Positions 1 through 7,252 of a stretch of DNA of 31,445 bases are shown here, piece after piece. The stretch is from Sediminibacterium sp. (GTDB lineage Bacteria > Bacteroidota > Bacteroidia > Chitinophagales > Chitinophagaceae). Position 1 is the stretch's first letter; each line of letters begins with the position of its first letter. The translations under genes and the position numbers were made by a program. The notes under the pieces were generated by a model. The model had not been told where the DNA came from and searched no databases. It was given only the letters and a program-made list of their open reading frames with translations. Where the stretch lies: positions 2,516 to 33,960 of the forward strand of contig JAOASV010000245.1 of NCBI GenBank assembly GCA_030158535.1, in the 5' to 3' direction.

Positions 1-162
1 GTAGATGGTTTCATTGTGCGTAACAATATCTTGAAACAAATGCCTATGAAAAAAATCATTGTTTTGATTGATAGCCGCTATTTCAAGTGCATCAATGCCC
101 ATATCAGAACCCCTGGTACCTGCACCAATATCGGATCTGTTTTTAAGTAATTTAATTACCAT
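1..162 (-). CDS. Arginase/agmatinase-family protein, 5' part only (runs off the window)
   Basis: The minus-strand reading frame is open from the window edge to an ATG at 162 (54 codons), with another in-frame ATG at 192 (64 codons). The visible part contains RSDIGAGTRGSDMGIDALEI, which resembles the N-terminus of Bacteroidota ureohydrolases (arginase/formimidoylglutamase-like). These cleave guanidino compounds such as arginine to urea and an amine using two Mn ions. The metal-binding motifs would lie beyond the window and cannot be checked. I prefer the ATG at 162 because a promoter-like box (TAATTTCG, 193-200) touches the ATG at 192, so a transcript from it would probably start too late to use that codon. 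MVIKLLKNRSDIGAG also looks like a normal family start. The gene is divergent from the pectinesterase gene. The family call is by eye from a short fragment. Confidence 0.6.
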   Translation of the reverse strand, partial: MVIKLLKNRSDIGAGTRGSDMGIDALEIAAINQNNDFFHRHLFQDIVTHNETIY

Positions 163-192
163 ATCTTTAAATATTGATACTATTTTATTCAT

Positions 193-200
193 CGAAATTA
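193..200 (-). promoter_or_regulatory. Possible -7 promoter box of the arginase-like gene
   Basis: The minus strand reads TAATTTCG, seven of eight positions of the Bacteroidota -7 consensus TAnnTTTG. I see no good -33 TTG at the right spacing. It matters mainly because it argues for the downstream start codon of the arginase-like gene. Confidence 0.3.
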
Positions 201-244
201 GTGATAATCAACGTCACGGCATTGTTAAATAAAAGCATACTAGC

Positions 245-1204
245 ATGCGGTTAAACTTGTACTTATTTATTTGTTTACTTCTTTGTGCAGTATGTACACA
301 AGCACAATCTTTTCAATACACGGTTTCAAAAGACAAATCTTCAAAATACCATAGCATACAGGAGGTATTAAATGCCATTCCATCCGGTAACACAAAGCCC
401 GTTAAAATTTTTGTGAAGGCAGGGGTATATAATGAGGTGGTGGTAGTGGATGCCAGTAAATCAAATATTACACTCATTGGCGAAGATGTAAATACTACCA
501 TTATAAATTTTAATAACCATGCTGGTGTTAAAACACCCGATGGTGACACCCTAAACACATGGACTTGTGCTACTGTTTTTATTTATGGAAATGATTTTCA
601 AGCACAAAACATCAGTTTTAGCAATCAGGCAGGTTTTACCGCTGGACAGGCCGTAGCAGTAAGGGTTGAGGGCAATAGGGCCAGTTTTTTTAATTGCAAA
701 ATGACGGGCTTTCAGGATGTGTTGTTTTTAAGTGGCAATGGCGTCAAGCAGTATTTTAAAGACTGTTATATAGAAGGCACTACCGATTTTATTTTTGGAG
801 CCGCTACCGCGGTGTTTGAAGATTGTCATATTCATAGCAAGAAAAACTCACACGTTACGGCGGCCTCTACCAATTCAATTATTCCTTTTGGATTTGTATT
901 TAAACGCTGCAAACTAACTGCAGATAGTGCCATCAATAAAGTATCTCTTGGAAGGCCGTGGTCGCCAACCGCTAGTGTAACGTATTTAGACTGCTGGATG
1001 GGTCAGCACATTATAGAAGAAGGTTGGAATAATTGGAAAAATCCTGCTAATGAGTTAACTGCAAGATATAGAGAGTACAATAGCACAGGACCTGGCGCTA
1101 ACCCTCAAAAAAGGGTTTCATGGTCAAAACAATTAACAAGTCAAGAAGTTCTAGGCTATAGTAATGATAAAATACTAGGCGCTTGGGCGCCCGTAAAAAA
1201 ATAA
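245..1204 (+). CDS. Exported pectinesterase (pectin methylesterase, carbohydrate esterase family 8)
   Basis: This 319-residue protein should de-esterify methylated pectin (homogalacturonan), releasing methanol. It starts with a signal peptide (residues 1-20, ending CTQAQ), so it acts in the periplasm or outside the cell. The rest is a right-handed parallel beta-helix with the family's motifs in order: GQAVAVR near 134, GFQD at 155-158 (the acid/base Asp), TDFIFG at 180-185 (the nucleophilic Asp181) and GRPW at 236-239 (substrate-binding Arg and Trp). The length fits a single-domain bacterial CE8 enzyme. No pectate lyase or SusCD pair lies beside it, so it is an orphan rather than part of a visible polysaccharide utilisation locus. 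Its stop lies one base from the stop of the convergent photolyase gene. Confidence 0.9.
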   Translation: MRLNLYLFICLLLCAVCTQAQSFQYTVSKDKSSKYHSIQEVLNAIPSGNTKPVKIFVKAGVYNEVVVVDASKSNITLIGEDVNTTIINFNNHAGVKTPDGDTLNTWTCATVFIYGNDFQAQNISFSNQAGFTAGQAVAVRVEGNRASFFNCKMTGFQDVLFLSGNGVKQYFKDCYIEGTTDFIFGAATAVFEDCHIHSKKNSHVTAASTNSIIPFGFVFKRCKLTADSAINKVSLGRPWSPTASVTYLDCWMGQHIIEEGWNNWKNPANELTARYREYNSTGPGANPQKRVSWSKQLTSQEVLGYSNDKILGAWAPVKK

Positions 1205-1205
1205 A

Positions 1206-2342
1206 TTATTTTCTATTTTTTGCGCTCGTTCCTTTTTTCCAGAAACCAAAAAAAGATGGGTAATAACCTTCGGTGTTTGGAAACATCCAGTCTCTACTAT
1301 CTTTCATGCCTGGGTAATATTCAAATGCTGGGTGTTCTTTTGAGATAAATGCATTTGAATTTGTTAGATCTTCATATTGCTTGATGAGTGCATCAACTTC
1401 TCCAACATAAACAATAATACCGTCTATATTTTTTGATAGTCCAATAATAAAATCGATCACTTTTTCACTTACAGGATATTTATTAAAATGAGAAGGTTCT
1501 AATAATAGTACCCTATTTACATTTTCTGTGGCACGCCAAACTGGATCTAAATTATAGCTATTGTAAAGTAGCGTTGGCTTAGATATGTCTAGTAAAGGAA
1601 CCTCAGTTTGCGGCAAATTAGTTTTTAAATCTAGGGTTGTTGTATCTTCTAACACATTAGGGACGGGCATTGTAGCAATATGCTCATAACTATCATCTAA
1701 AAATGTTTGCGCTTGATTTGTACCCGTATACTTATTGATATTTTCTTGGTTGCAGTAATATTTTTTTGATGAAAAACTACCGGCCACCCACTGCCAACTA
1801 CAACTATTGCTTGCAAGGTCGCCATCAAGTAAATGATAATACATCCAACGCGCGGGTGTGAGCCAGTGTGATTTTGCATTGTTACAAACCATAGCTGCTA
1901 AATACATTCTGATATGATTGTGTAAATATCCGGTGCTATAAAAAGCATTGATTTGATCATCAATGACCTGAATGCCTGTTGACGCATTAACAATAGCAGT
2001 AGGAATTTGATGATGTAAAAAATCTGGTTGTGGTTGTTTTAAATCAGCAAATAGTTCCTCTTTTTTTACCTGCCAAACACGCTGATAATATTCGCGCCAA
2101 GCAAGTTCTTGCAAAAACTTTTCGATTTCATAGGGCTTATATCCTTTTTGCAAAACAGATTCCTTGATTTGCTGCACGCTAATTACACCCCTTGATATAT
2201 AGGCCGACAAATAGGTAACATCCCCATTAATAAAATTTCTTGTTTTAGCATACTTAATGGGATTAATAGCATTAATACGCTCAACTATCAAATCATAACT
2301 AGTAGGAAATAGTGTTAGCGAATCATTATTAAGGCTTAGCAT
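1206..2342 (-). CDS. Short photolyase-like protein with inverted domain order (NewPHL type)
   Basis: This 378-residue flavoprotein of the photolyase/cryptochrome superfamily starts directly with the FAD-binding helical domain (about residues 20-230). That part includes RNFINGDVTYLSAYISRG (35-52), AWREYYQRVW (81-90), GYLHNHIRMYLA (138-149) and SCSWQWVAG (180-188), which match the FAD pocket and the WQW region of photolyases. There is no N-terminal antenna domain. Instead, a C-terminal alpha/beta segment (about 250-378) includes NRVLLLEP and IIVYVGEVDALI. This order matches the NewPHL class described in the literature, with a catalytic domain first and a C-terminal lid over the FAD, and reported activity on cyclobutane dimers in single-stranded DNA. 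The start ATG overlaps the end of the upstream flavin reductase-like gene by 14 bp, implying translational coupling. The superfamily is secure; the subclass is inferred from topology. Confidence 0.8.
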   Translation of the reverse strand: MLSLNNDSLTLFPTSYDLIVERINAINPIKYAKTRNFINGDVTYLSAYISRGVISVQQIKESVLQKGYKPYEIEKFLQELAWREYYQRVWQVKKEELFADLKQPQPDFLHHQIPTAIVNASTGIQVIDDQINAFYSTGYLHNHIRMYLAAMVCNNAKSHWLTPARWMYYHLLDGDLASNSCSWQWVAGSFSSKKYYCNQENINKYTGTNQAQTFLDDSYEHIATMPVPNVLEDTTTLDLKTNLPQTEVPLLDISKPTLLYNSYNLDPVWRATENVNRVLLLEPSHFNKYPVSEKVIDFIIGLSKNIDGIIVYVGEVDALIKQYEDLTNSNAFISKEHPAFEYYPGMKDSRDWMFPNTEGYYPSFFGFWKKGTSAKNRK

Positions 2343-2943
2343 ATTCGAGTTTTTGAAGTAATTGGGTAGTATGATAACTATCTACTCCTGAACTTGTAAT
2401 AGTACCTGCTTTTTCAATATCTAAAAATCCATCATCCAATAAACAGTTGTCAGGATAGTGCACAAATTTTATTTCACCAATAATCATACTCGTTTGATTG
2501 ATGTTAATATTTATTCGCTCCTTAAACTCCATGCCTATTTGAATATGACTTTCTGCAACAAAAGGTGCCACAAAACCATTTTTAAACGATGGTGTTAGCC
2601 CTGTTGCTTCAAATTCTGATACGTTTTTAGGATAACGGGCCGATGTTTGATGCGCCTTTTCATACATATCAGCATTAATATGGTTAATGGTATAAAAACC
2701 AGTTTCCATAATATTAGTAAGTGTATGCCGCTCCACAGAATCGGGGCGCATGATAAAACTTAATAGGGGTGGATTGGAACCAATATGAACAATAGAACTA
2801 AATATGGCCAAATTGGTTTGTCCGTTTGTGTCTGTAGTGCCAATAAGTGCAACGCTTCTAAATCCACTAATGCTATTGATGAACTGCGCTCTTTTTCGCT
2901 GCTCCATTTCCATTAACTGAACCAAATCTAAAGTCGTGTTCAT
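2329..2943 (-). CDS. Flavin reductase-like FMN-binding split-barrel protein
   Basis: This 204-residue protein belongs to the flavin reductase-like/flavoredoxin family, which binds FMN and often passes electrons from NAD(P)H to free flavin or a partner. The split-barrel core shows RSVALIGTTDTNGQTNLAIFS (about residues 29-49), a PPLLSF strand with MRPDSVERHTL (about 58-76) and the family's C-terminal GVDSYHTTQLLQKL. No signal peptide is present, so it is cytoplasmic. It lies between two photolyase genes on the same strand: 4 bp after the DPRP-type gene and overlapping the NewPHL-type gene by 14 bp. The tight packing suggests co-translation and a shared role, for example keeping flavin reduced for the photolyases. 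That role is inference; the general fold is a confident call. Confidence 0.85.
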   Translation of the reverse strand: MNTTLDLVQLMEMEQRKRAQFINSISGFRSVALIGTTDTNGQTNLAIFSSIVHIGSNPPLLSFIMRPDSVERHTLTNIMETGFYTINHINADMYEKAHQTSARYPKNVSEFEATGLTPSFKNGFVAPFVAESHIQIGMEFKERINININQTSMIIGEIKFVHYPDNCLLDDGFLDIEKAGTITSSGVDSYHTTQLLQKLEYAKP

Positions 2944-2947
2944 GTTT

Positions 2948-4432
2948 TTACTTGTCTAATGATTGTAAATAATTTTCGGCTATTTGTAAATGTGCATCCC
3001 TTTTTTCATCTGTCATTTTATCAAATGTTTTTACGAGCATGCCTAAGCGTGGGTTTTGTAAAAAGAAACTGCGGTGTACATGCATGAAGCGCCAAAACAA
3101 TCCATCCCAAATAGGTTGCCAGGCTCCCTTTTCATAATCACTCATTTTCATAAGGTAATTACTGCCACTGATATAGGGCTTGGTGGTCATGAGGCCGCCG
3201 TCGGCAAACTGAGTCATACCATATACATTGGGCACCATCACCCAGTCGTAAGCGTCAATAAACATTTCCATAAACCACTTGTGCACCTCGTCCGGATCAA
3301 ATTCGCAGAGGAGCATAAAATTACCCAGTACCATGAGTCTTTCAATATGGTGGGCATAGCCTGTTTTTAAAATCTTTTTTATGGTACTGTCTATAGGCGC
3401 TATGCCGGTGTCGCCGGTCCAAAATGATGTAGGAATTTTTCTTGTAAATTTCCAGTAATTGGTAGTGCGCTGTTTTGTTCCTTCGCGCTCATACACAAGT
3501 CTAATAAATTCACGCCAGCCTACAATTTGTCTAATAAATCCTTCTAATGAATTAAGTGGAATGTTTTTTGTGGCACTCACACGTATTGTTTCATCAATAA
3601 TTTGCTGCGGTGTGAGAAGGCCAATATTTAACATGGGTGATAGGACAGAATGGTATAATACCGATTCTTTTTCTACAATAGCGTCTTCATATATTCCAAA
3701 CTTTTCAAAACGTTCTGCTAAAAAAATATCAAGCCATTTTTGGGCATCCTCAAAATTGGTAGCAAACAAATGATTTGTAAAAATGGATCCATAATTGTTT
3801 GGAAAGTTTTTTTGAACATAGGCCTCTGCTTCTTCTAGTTCACTATTTGAACCGCTTGTAGGTAGCTTTGGTACGATTTCTTTTTTAGGAAATTTGGCGC
3901 GGTTTTCTGCATCAAATGTCCATTTACCTCCTTCAGGTTTACCGTCCGGTGTTAGTAACAGATTACGCTGCTTTCTTTGCGCCGTATAAAAATCGGTTTG
4001 AAAATATTTTTTTTTGGAGTCAAAATAATTTTGCGTGCCAGAAAGCGTATTTAAAAAGTTTGGGCTTTCCAATACCTGCAAGTTTATATTATTAGAAACG
4101 CAACCTCTTTTTATTCTCCTCATTAATAAATAGTCGACCGGATCGATGATGGAGATGTCCGTACATTCTTGCTTGGCTAAATAACAAATGAGCAGGCGGC
4201 AATCATGAAGTTCGTTTGTGCTATCTATATACGCTACCTCAAACCCGTTTTGTACTAGATACTGCTCATAGGCTTTCATAGACGCCCTGTGCAGCACCAG
4301 CTTTTCTTTATGAAAGGGATATTGTGTAAAAAACAGCTGTTCTTCCACTAAATAGTGGCGCTTGTTTTTATCCAGCACTGCTGATTTTTTAAAAAGCTGA
4401 TGCGGAAAAATAAGGACGGCTTGCACTGACAT
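2948..4432 (-). CDS. DPRP-type photolyase/cryptochrome without Fe-S cysteines
   Basis: This 494-residue protein belongs to the deoxyribodipyrimidine photolyase-related family, whose characterised members include bacterial (6-4) photolyases (PhrB type). The N-terminal alpha/beta antenna domain starts at MSVQAVLIFPHQLF. The catalytic domain shows GFIRQIVGWREFIRLVY (298-314), TGYAHHIERLMVLGNFML (357-374), EVHKWF (382-387), DAYDWVMVPNVYGMTQFADG (393-412) and TTKPYISGSNYLMKMSDY (416-433), all close to the family pattern. Family members normally bind a [4Fe-4S] cluster through one Cys before the HHIERL helix and three after MSDY. Here those places read TGIAPIDST and SDYEKGAWQPIWDGLFW, and the only catalytic-half cysteine is C376. 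It should still bind FAD, but probably no cluster. It probably heads a photolyase, flavin reductase, photolyase operon. Confidence 0.87.
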   Translation of the reverse strand: MSVQAVLIFPHQLFKKSAVLDKNKRHYLVEEQLFFTQYPFHKEKLVLHRASMKAYEQYLVQNGFEVAYIDSTNELHDCRLLICYLAKQECTDISIIDPVDYLLMRRIKRGCVSNNINLQVLESPNFLNTLSGTQNYFDSKKKYFQTDFYTAQRKQRNLLLTPDGKPEGGKWTFDAENRAKFPKKEIVPKLPTSGSNSELEEAEAYVQKNFPNNYGSIFTNHLFATNFEDAQKWLDIFLAERFEKFGIYEDAIVEKESVLYHSVLSPMLNIGLLTPQQIIDETIRVSATKNIPLNSLEGFIRQIVGWREFIRLVYEREGTKQRTTNYWKFTRKIPTSFWTGDTGIAPIDSTIKKILKTGYAHHIERLMVLGNFMLLCEFDPDEVHKWFMEMFIDAYDWVMVPNVYGMTQFADGGLMTTKPYISGSNYLMKMSDYEKGAWQPIWDGLFWRFMHVHRSFFLQNPRLGMLVKTFDKMTDEKRDAHLQIAENYLQSLDK

Positions 4433-4477
4433 ACCTGTTAAACAAGCCAGTAGAGATAATGTTGAAGGGTAGGCTAA

Positions 4478-4999
4478 CTATTTGTCTTTAAAAACCAGTA
4501 CAAACCTAATTTTCATGAGGTCGTCTGTTTTTACAAAAAGTAAGCTGGGTCTTTTTACATTGTAAGATTCTAAAAGCACTGGAAATTCGCCTTCATAGAG
4601 CCACTGGTTGTTTTCTTTTTTAGGCTTTACCACAAATTGAACCTCTTTTGTAACTCCGTGAAATTGTAGTTTTCCTGTTGCAAGTATTTCGGCACCATTG
4701 TATTTAATACTCATACTACTAAACGTAATATTAGGAAGGGTAAGTGCATCGAGCACTTCAATCATATGACTATCTCTACTTGATAGTCCACTATTAAAGC
4801 TACTCACTTTTGCGAGCACAGAAATTTGTTCTAGTTTATCGCCATTCCATTTGCTTGCCACATTTACCTGCTTACTTGTTCCATCCCAGGCATGCAATTT
4901 ATGCTTCATGGTGTAGGTAATACTAGAGGTTGCAATGTCGTAAGTAGGTGCCTGAAAAAATACAGACATCAAAAGATTTAAAAGAATATAGTGTAGCAT
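4478..4999 (-). CDS. YceI-like protein (lipocalin-like polyisoprenoid-binding fold)
   Basis: This 173-residue protein begins with a short hydrophobic segment (LHYILLNLLMSVFFQAP) that probably acts as a signal peptide. It continues as an all-beta domain with typical YceI features: YDIATSSITYTMKHKLHAWDG near the start, a central SSFNSGLSSRDSHMIEVLDA segment that resembles the family's SxxTxxxxRDxHLxxxxF, then GKLQFHGVTKEVQF. YceI proteins are periplasmic beta-barrels that can hold isoprenoid lipids. The family pattern is somewhat diverged here. The gene starts 3 bp after the stop of a b561-like membrane protein gene. In Escherichia coli, yceI also sits beside the b561 gene yceJ, so the pair looks like a conserved partnership, possibly lipid-quinone binding next to electron transfer. 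Confidence 0.75.
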   Translation of the reverse strand: MLHYILLNLLMSVFFQAPTYDIATSSITYTMKHKLHAWDGTSKQVNVASKWNGDKLEQISVLAKVSSFNSGLSSRDSHMIEVLDALTLPNITFSSMSIKYNGAEILATGKLQFHGVTKEVQFVVKPKKENNQWLYEGEFPVLLESYNVKRPSLLFVKTDDLMKIRFVLVFKDK

Positions 5000-5002
5000 A
5001 AC

Positions 5003-5653
5003 TTAAAATTTTATGACAATGAGTGCTGTTGCTAGGCTTGCAAAACTTACGTACGCTGCTGCACGGTGTATAGGCTTTAAAGAAGCATTGTCTTCGATTT
5101 GTGTAGCAAGTATATTGGTTGCAATCATGCCCGAAAGGTGCAGCACGGCAAGCCATTTATGCAAACGAATAGAAGTTATTTTTTTATCGCGGCTAAACGA
5201 TGAGGGAGGTGCAAAAAGCCCGTTTAATGCTGTAAAACCATAGGTTAAGTTTACGGCCATACCCAAATTTTCGTGCAGATCTTTTACTTTATAATCACCC
5301 TTATACAACTGACTTCCAACAATACCCTGCGCAACCATACCACCAAGTGTAACAAAGCCACCAATCTGGTGTAGCTGCAACATGGTCCTTCTGATTTTGA
5401 GGTCTTTTTGTTTGTTGGCCACCAAGTCATTACCGCTATACCTGTTTTTTAAGAGACCGTTGGTTCCCCACAAAGCACGTTGCGTAAAAAGCATTTTAGC
5501 CGGTGGCTGTATTAAACTTGAGTCTACTTTATTGTCACTGATTAATTGTTGTAATAATGAATCGGATTGTGCTGTGGTAGATTGTGCGCAAAACAAACAA
5601 GCCACCAAAAAACCTAATAGATACGTTTTATAAAATGGAGTGCGCTTATGCAT
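5003..5653 (-). CDS. Exported four-helix membrane protein, possibly cytochrome b561-like
   Basis: This 216-residue protein has a signal peptide (residues 1-29, ending STTAQS), a soluble stretch to about 90, and four predicted membrane helices near 94-113, 125-147, 163-183 and 194-214. Each helix carries a histidine near its start: H95 (LHQIGG), H127 (LHENLG), H165 (LHKWLA) with H172, and H196 (IHRAAA). One histidine per helix in a four-helix bundle is the arrangement used by b561-type cytochromes to hold two hemes, so electron transfer across the membrane is plausible. I do not recognise a named family. Support comes from the YceI-like gene 3 bp downstream. The gene lies 40 bp after the AAA+ ATPase gene on the same strand, so it may belong to the same transcript. 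Confidence 0.6.
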   Translation of the reverse strand: MHKRTPFYKTYLLGFLVACLFCAQSTTAQSDSLLQQLISDNKVDSSLIQPPAKMLFTQRALWGTNGLLKNRYSGNDLVANKQKDLKIRRTMLQLHQIGGFVTLGGMVAQGIVGSQLYKGDYKVKDLHENLGMAVNLTYGFTALNGLFAPPSSFSRDKKITSIRLHKWLAVLHLSGMIATNILATQIEDNASLKPIHRAAAYVSFASLATALIVIKF

Positions 5654-5693
5654 ACTTAAAAATTATGATGTGAAAACTGCTTCTTGATTCAAT

Positions 5694-7250
5694 TTACGCA
5701 TAATCATTGAAAGCATCATCATCCATTCCCATATCACCTAGGTTAATCATGCTTCCCATCATATCATTAAATTCAATTTTACCATCAATCATTTTTTTGC
5801 TAATGATAGAATAAGATGAAAGACCGTGAAGCACAAACTCCATGAGTAATGCAGATTGCTTTTCACCAGCCTGCGGAAAATGTTTTTTTACGATGCCAAA
5901 TAAACCATCCACTTTATAGAGTTCGATCATTTTATCTTCATCTTTCATGTCTAAAAACAAATCGAGATGATTGCCCGCATCAAACCATTTTGCAATAGAT
6001 GCATACGGATTTTCGGGTTGCTTTTGTTCTGGCGCATTGGCAGCTGATTTTTTAGGTGCCTTGCGTTTTTTTACATCATCTGGATTTGGAAAATAAGTAA
6101 CAAATAAAGTACGAATTGATTTGTTTAATAAGTTAAGTGCTACTTCATAAGGACCTTCCTGTTCACCTTCATAAACCAGTTCAATTTTTCCTGTGATAGC
6201 AGGTATTATCCCAGACAAATCACTAATCCAAACCTGCGTGTTAGCTTGGTTGTGGATAATTGCCCTTCGCTCTGCACTACTTACTGCTGCTTCATATGCA
6301 GCGATTGTTAAACGCGCACTCACACCACTTTTTTTATCTACAAACTCGTTTGTTCTTGCTTCAAAAGAAACTTGTTCGATGAGTCTTTTTATTAAATCAC
6401 TCACTTCTACTTTATCTTTTTGTGCAGGTAAAATATTGGCTTCTTGCTCCGTAATAGCAAGTGATGTTTCAATCGTTTTTGGATAGTGCGTAAGTATCTG
6501 ACTTTCTATTCTATCTTTTAATGGCGTAACAATACTTCCTCTGTTGGTATAGTCTTCGGGGTTTGCTGTAAACACAAATAAAATATCAAGTGGCATACGA
6601 AGTTTAAAACCTCTAATTTGTATATCACCTTCTTGTAAAATATTAAATAAAGAAACCTGAATTCTGGCTTGCAAATCGGGTAATTCATTAATTACAAATA
6701 TGCAACGGTTGCTTCTAGGGATAATACCGTAATGAATAACTTTTTCATCGGCAAAACTGAGTTTTAAATTAGCTGCTTTGATAGGATCAATATCACCAAT
6801 TAAATCGGATACGCTTACATCTGGTGTAGCTAGTTTTTCACCGTAACGGGCGCTTTTATGTACCCAGTGAATGGGCGTTTCGTCGCCATGCTCTGCTATT
6901 AGGTCTACCGCAAAGCGGCTAAGGGGTTGCAAAGGATCGTCATTTACCTCAGATCCAGCAATAGTTGGTATATACTCATCAAGTAAGTCCACCATTTGAC
7001 GTGCCATCCTGGTTTTTGCCTGGCCACGAAGCCCTAAAAACAAAATATTGTGACGGCTTAATAGGGCGCGCTCCACATCTGGTATAACGGTGTCTTCATA
7101 ACCCAAAATGCCTTCAAATGCATTTTCTTTATTTTGAATACTGGCGATTAAATTATCGCGCACTTCATCTTTAATGGATTTAGGCTTATATCCCGATTTT
7201 TTTAAATCACCAAGTGTTACAATTTTTTTAATATCGATTTGCTTACTCAT
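5694..7250 (-). CDS. MoxR/magnesium-chelatase-I-like AAA+ ATPase
   Basis: This 518-residue cytoplasmic protein has a helix-2-insert type AAA+ domain. Walker A is GLRGQAKT (73-80). The Walker B region is CIFVINELPDL (183-193), with Asn in place of the usual Asp before the Glu, which I believe is usual in this subfamily. Sensor 1 is FTANPEDYTNRG (227-238) and a putative arginine finger lies in PLKDRIES (243-250). The C-terminal 130 residues after a Lys/Ala/Pro-rich linker (KKRKAPKKSAANAPEQKQPE) are subfamily-specific. Such ATPases work with VWA-domain partners as chaperones that mature or remodel protein complexes or insert metals. The partner is the gene just upstream, ending 2 bp before this ATG. 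No bacteriochlorophyll genes are nearby, so a role as true Mg-chelatase is unlikely. The substrate is unknown. Confidence 0.85.
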   Translation of the reverse strand: MSKQIDIKKIVTLGDLKKSGYKPKSIKDEVRDNLIASIQNKENAFEGILGYEDTVIPDVERALLSRHNILFLGLRGQAKTRMARQMVDLLDEYIPTIAGSEVNDDPLQPLSRFAVDLIAEHGDETPIHWVHKSARYGEKLATPDVSVSDLIGDIDPIKAANLKLSFADEKVIHYGIIPRSNRCIFVINELPDLQARIQVSLFNILQEGDIQIRGFKLRMPLDILFVFTANPEDYTNRGSIVTPLKDRIESQILTHYPKTIETSLAITEQEANILPAQKDKVEVSDLIKRLIEQVSFEARTNEFVDKKSGVSARLTIAAYEAAVSSAERRAIIHNQANTQVWISDLSGIIPAITGKIELVYEGEQEGPYEVALNLLNKSIRTLFVTYFPNPDDVKKRKAPKKSAANAPEQKQPENPYASIAKWFDAGNHLDLFLDMKDEDKMIELYKVDGLFGIVKKHFPQAGEKQSALLMEFVLHGLSSYSIISKKMIDGKIEFNDMMGSMINLGDMGMDDDAFNDYA

Positions 7251-7252
7251 AA

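Noticed and set aside
1178..1191. GGCGC-TTGG-GCGCC hairpin at the convergent gene ends, as a terminator
   Set aside because: The stem is only 5 bp, it lies within pectinesterase codons, and no proper T-run follows it on either strand.
6251..6259. TGTGGATAA, an exact DnaA-box complement, suggesting an origin
   Set aside because: It is a single copy inside the AAA+ ATPase coding sequence, with no cluster, no AT-rich unwinding region and no dnaA or dnaN beside it.
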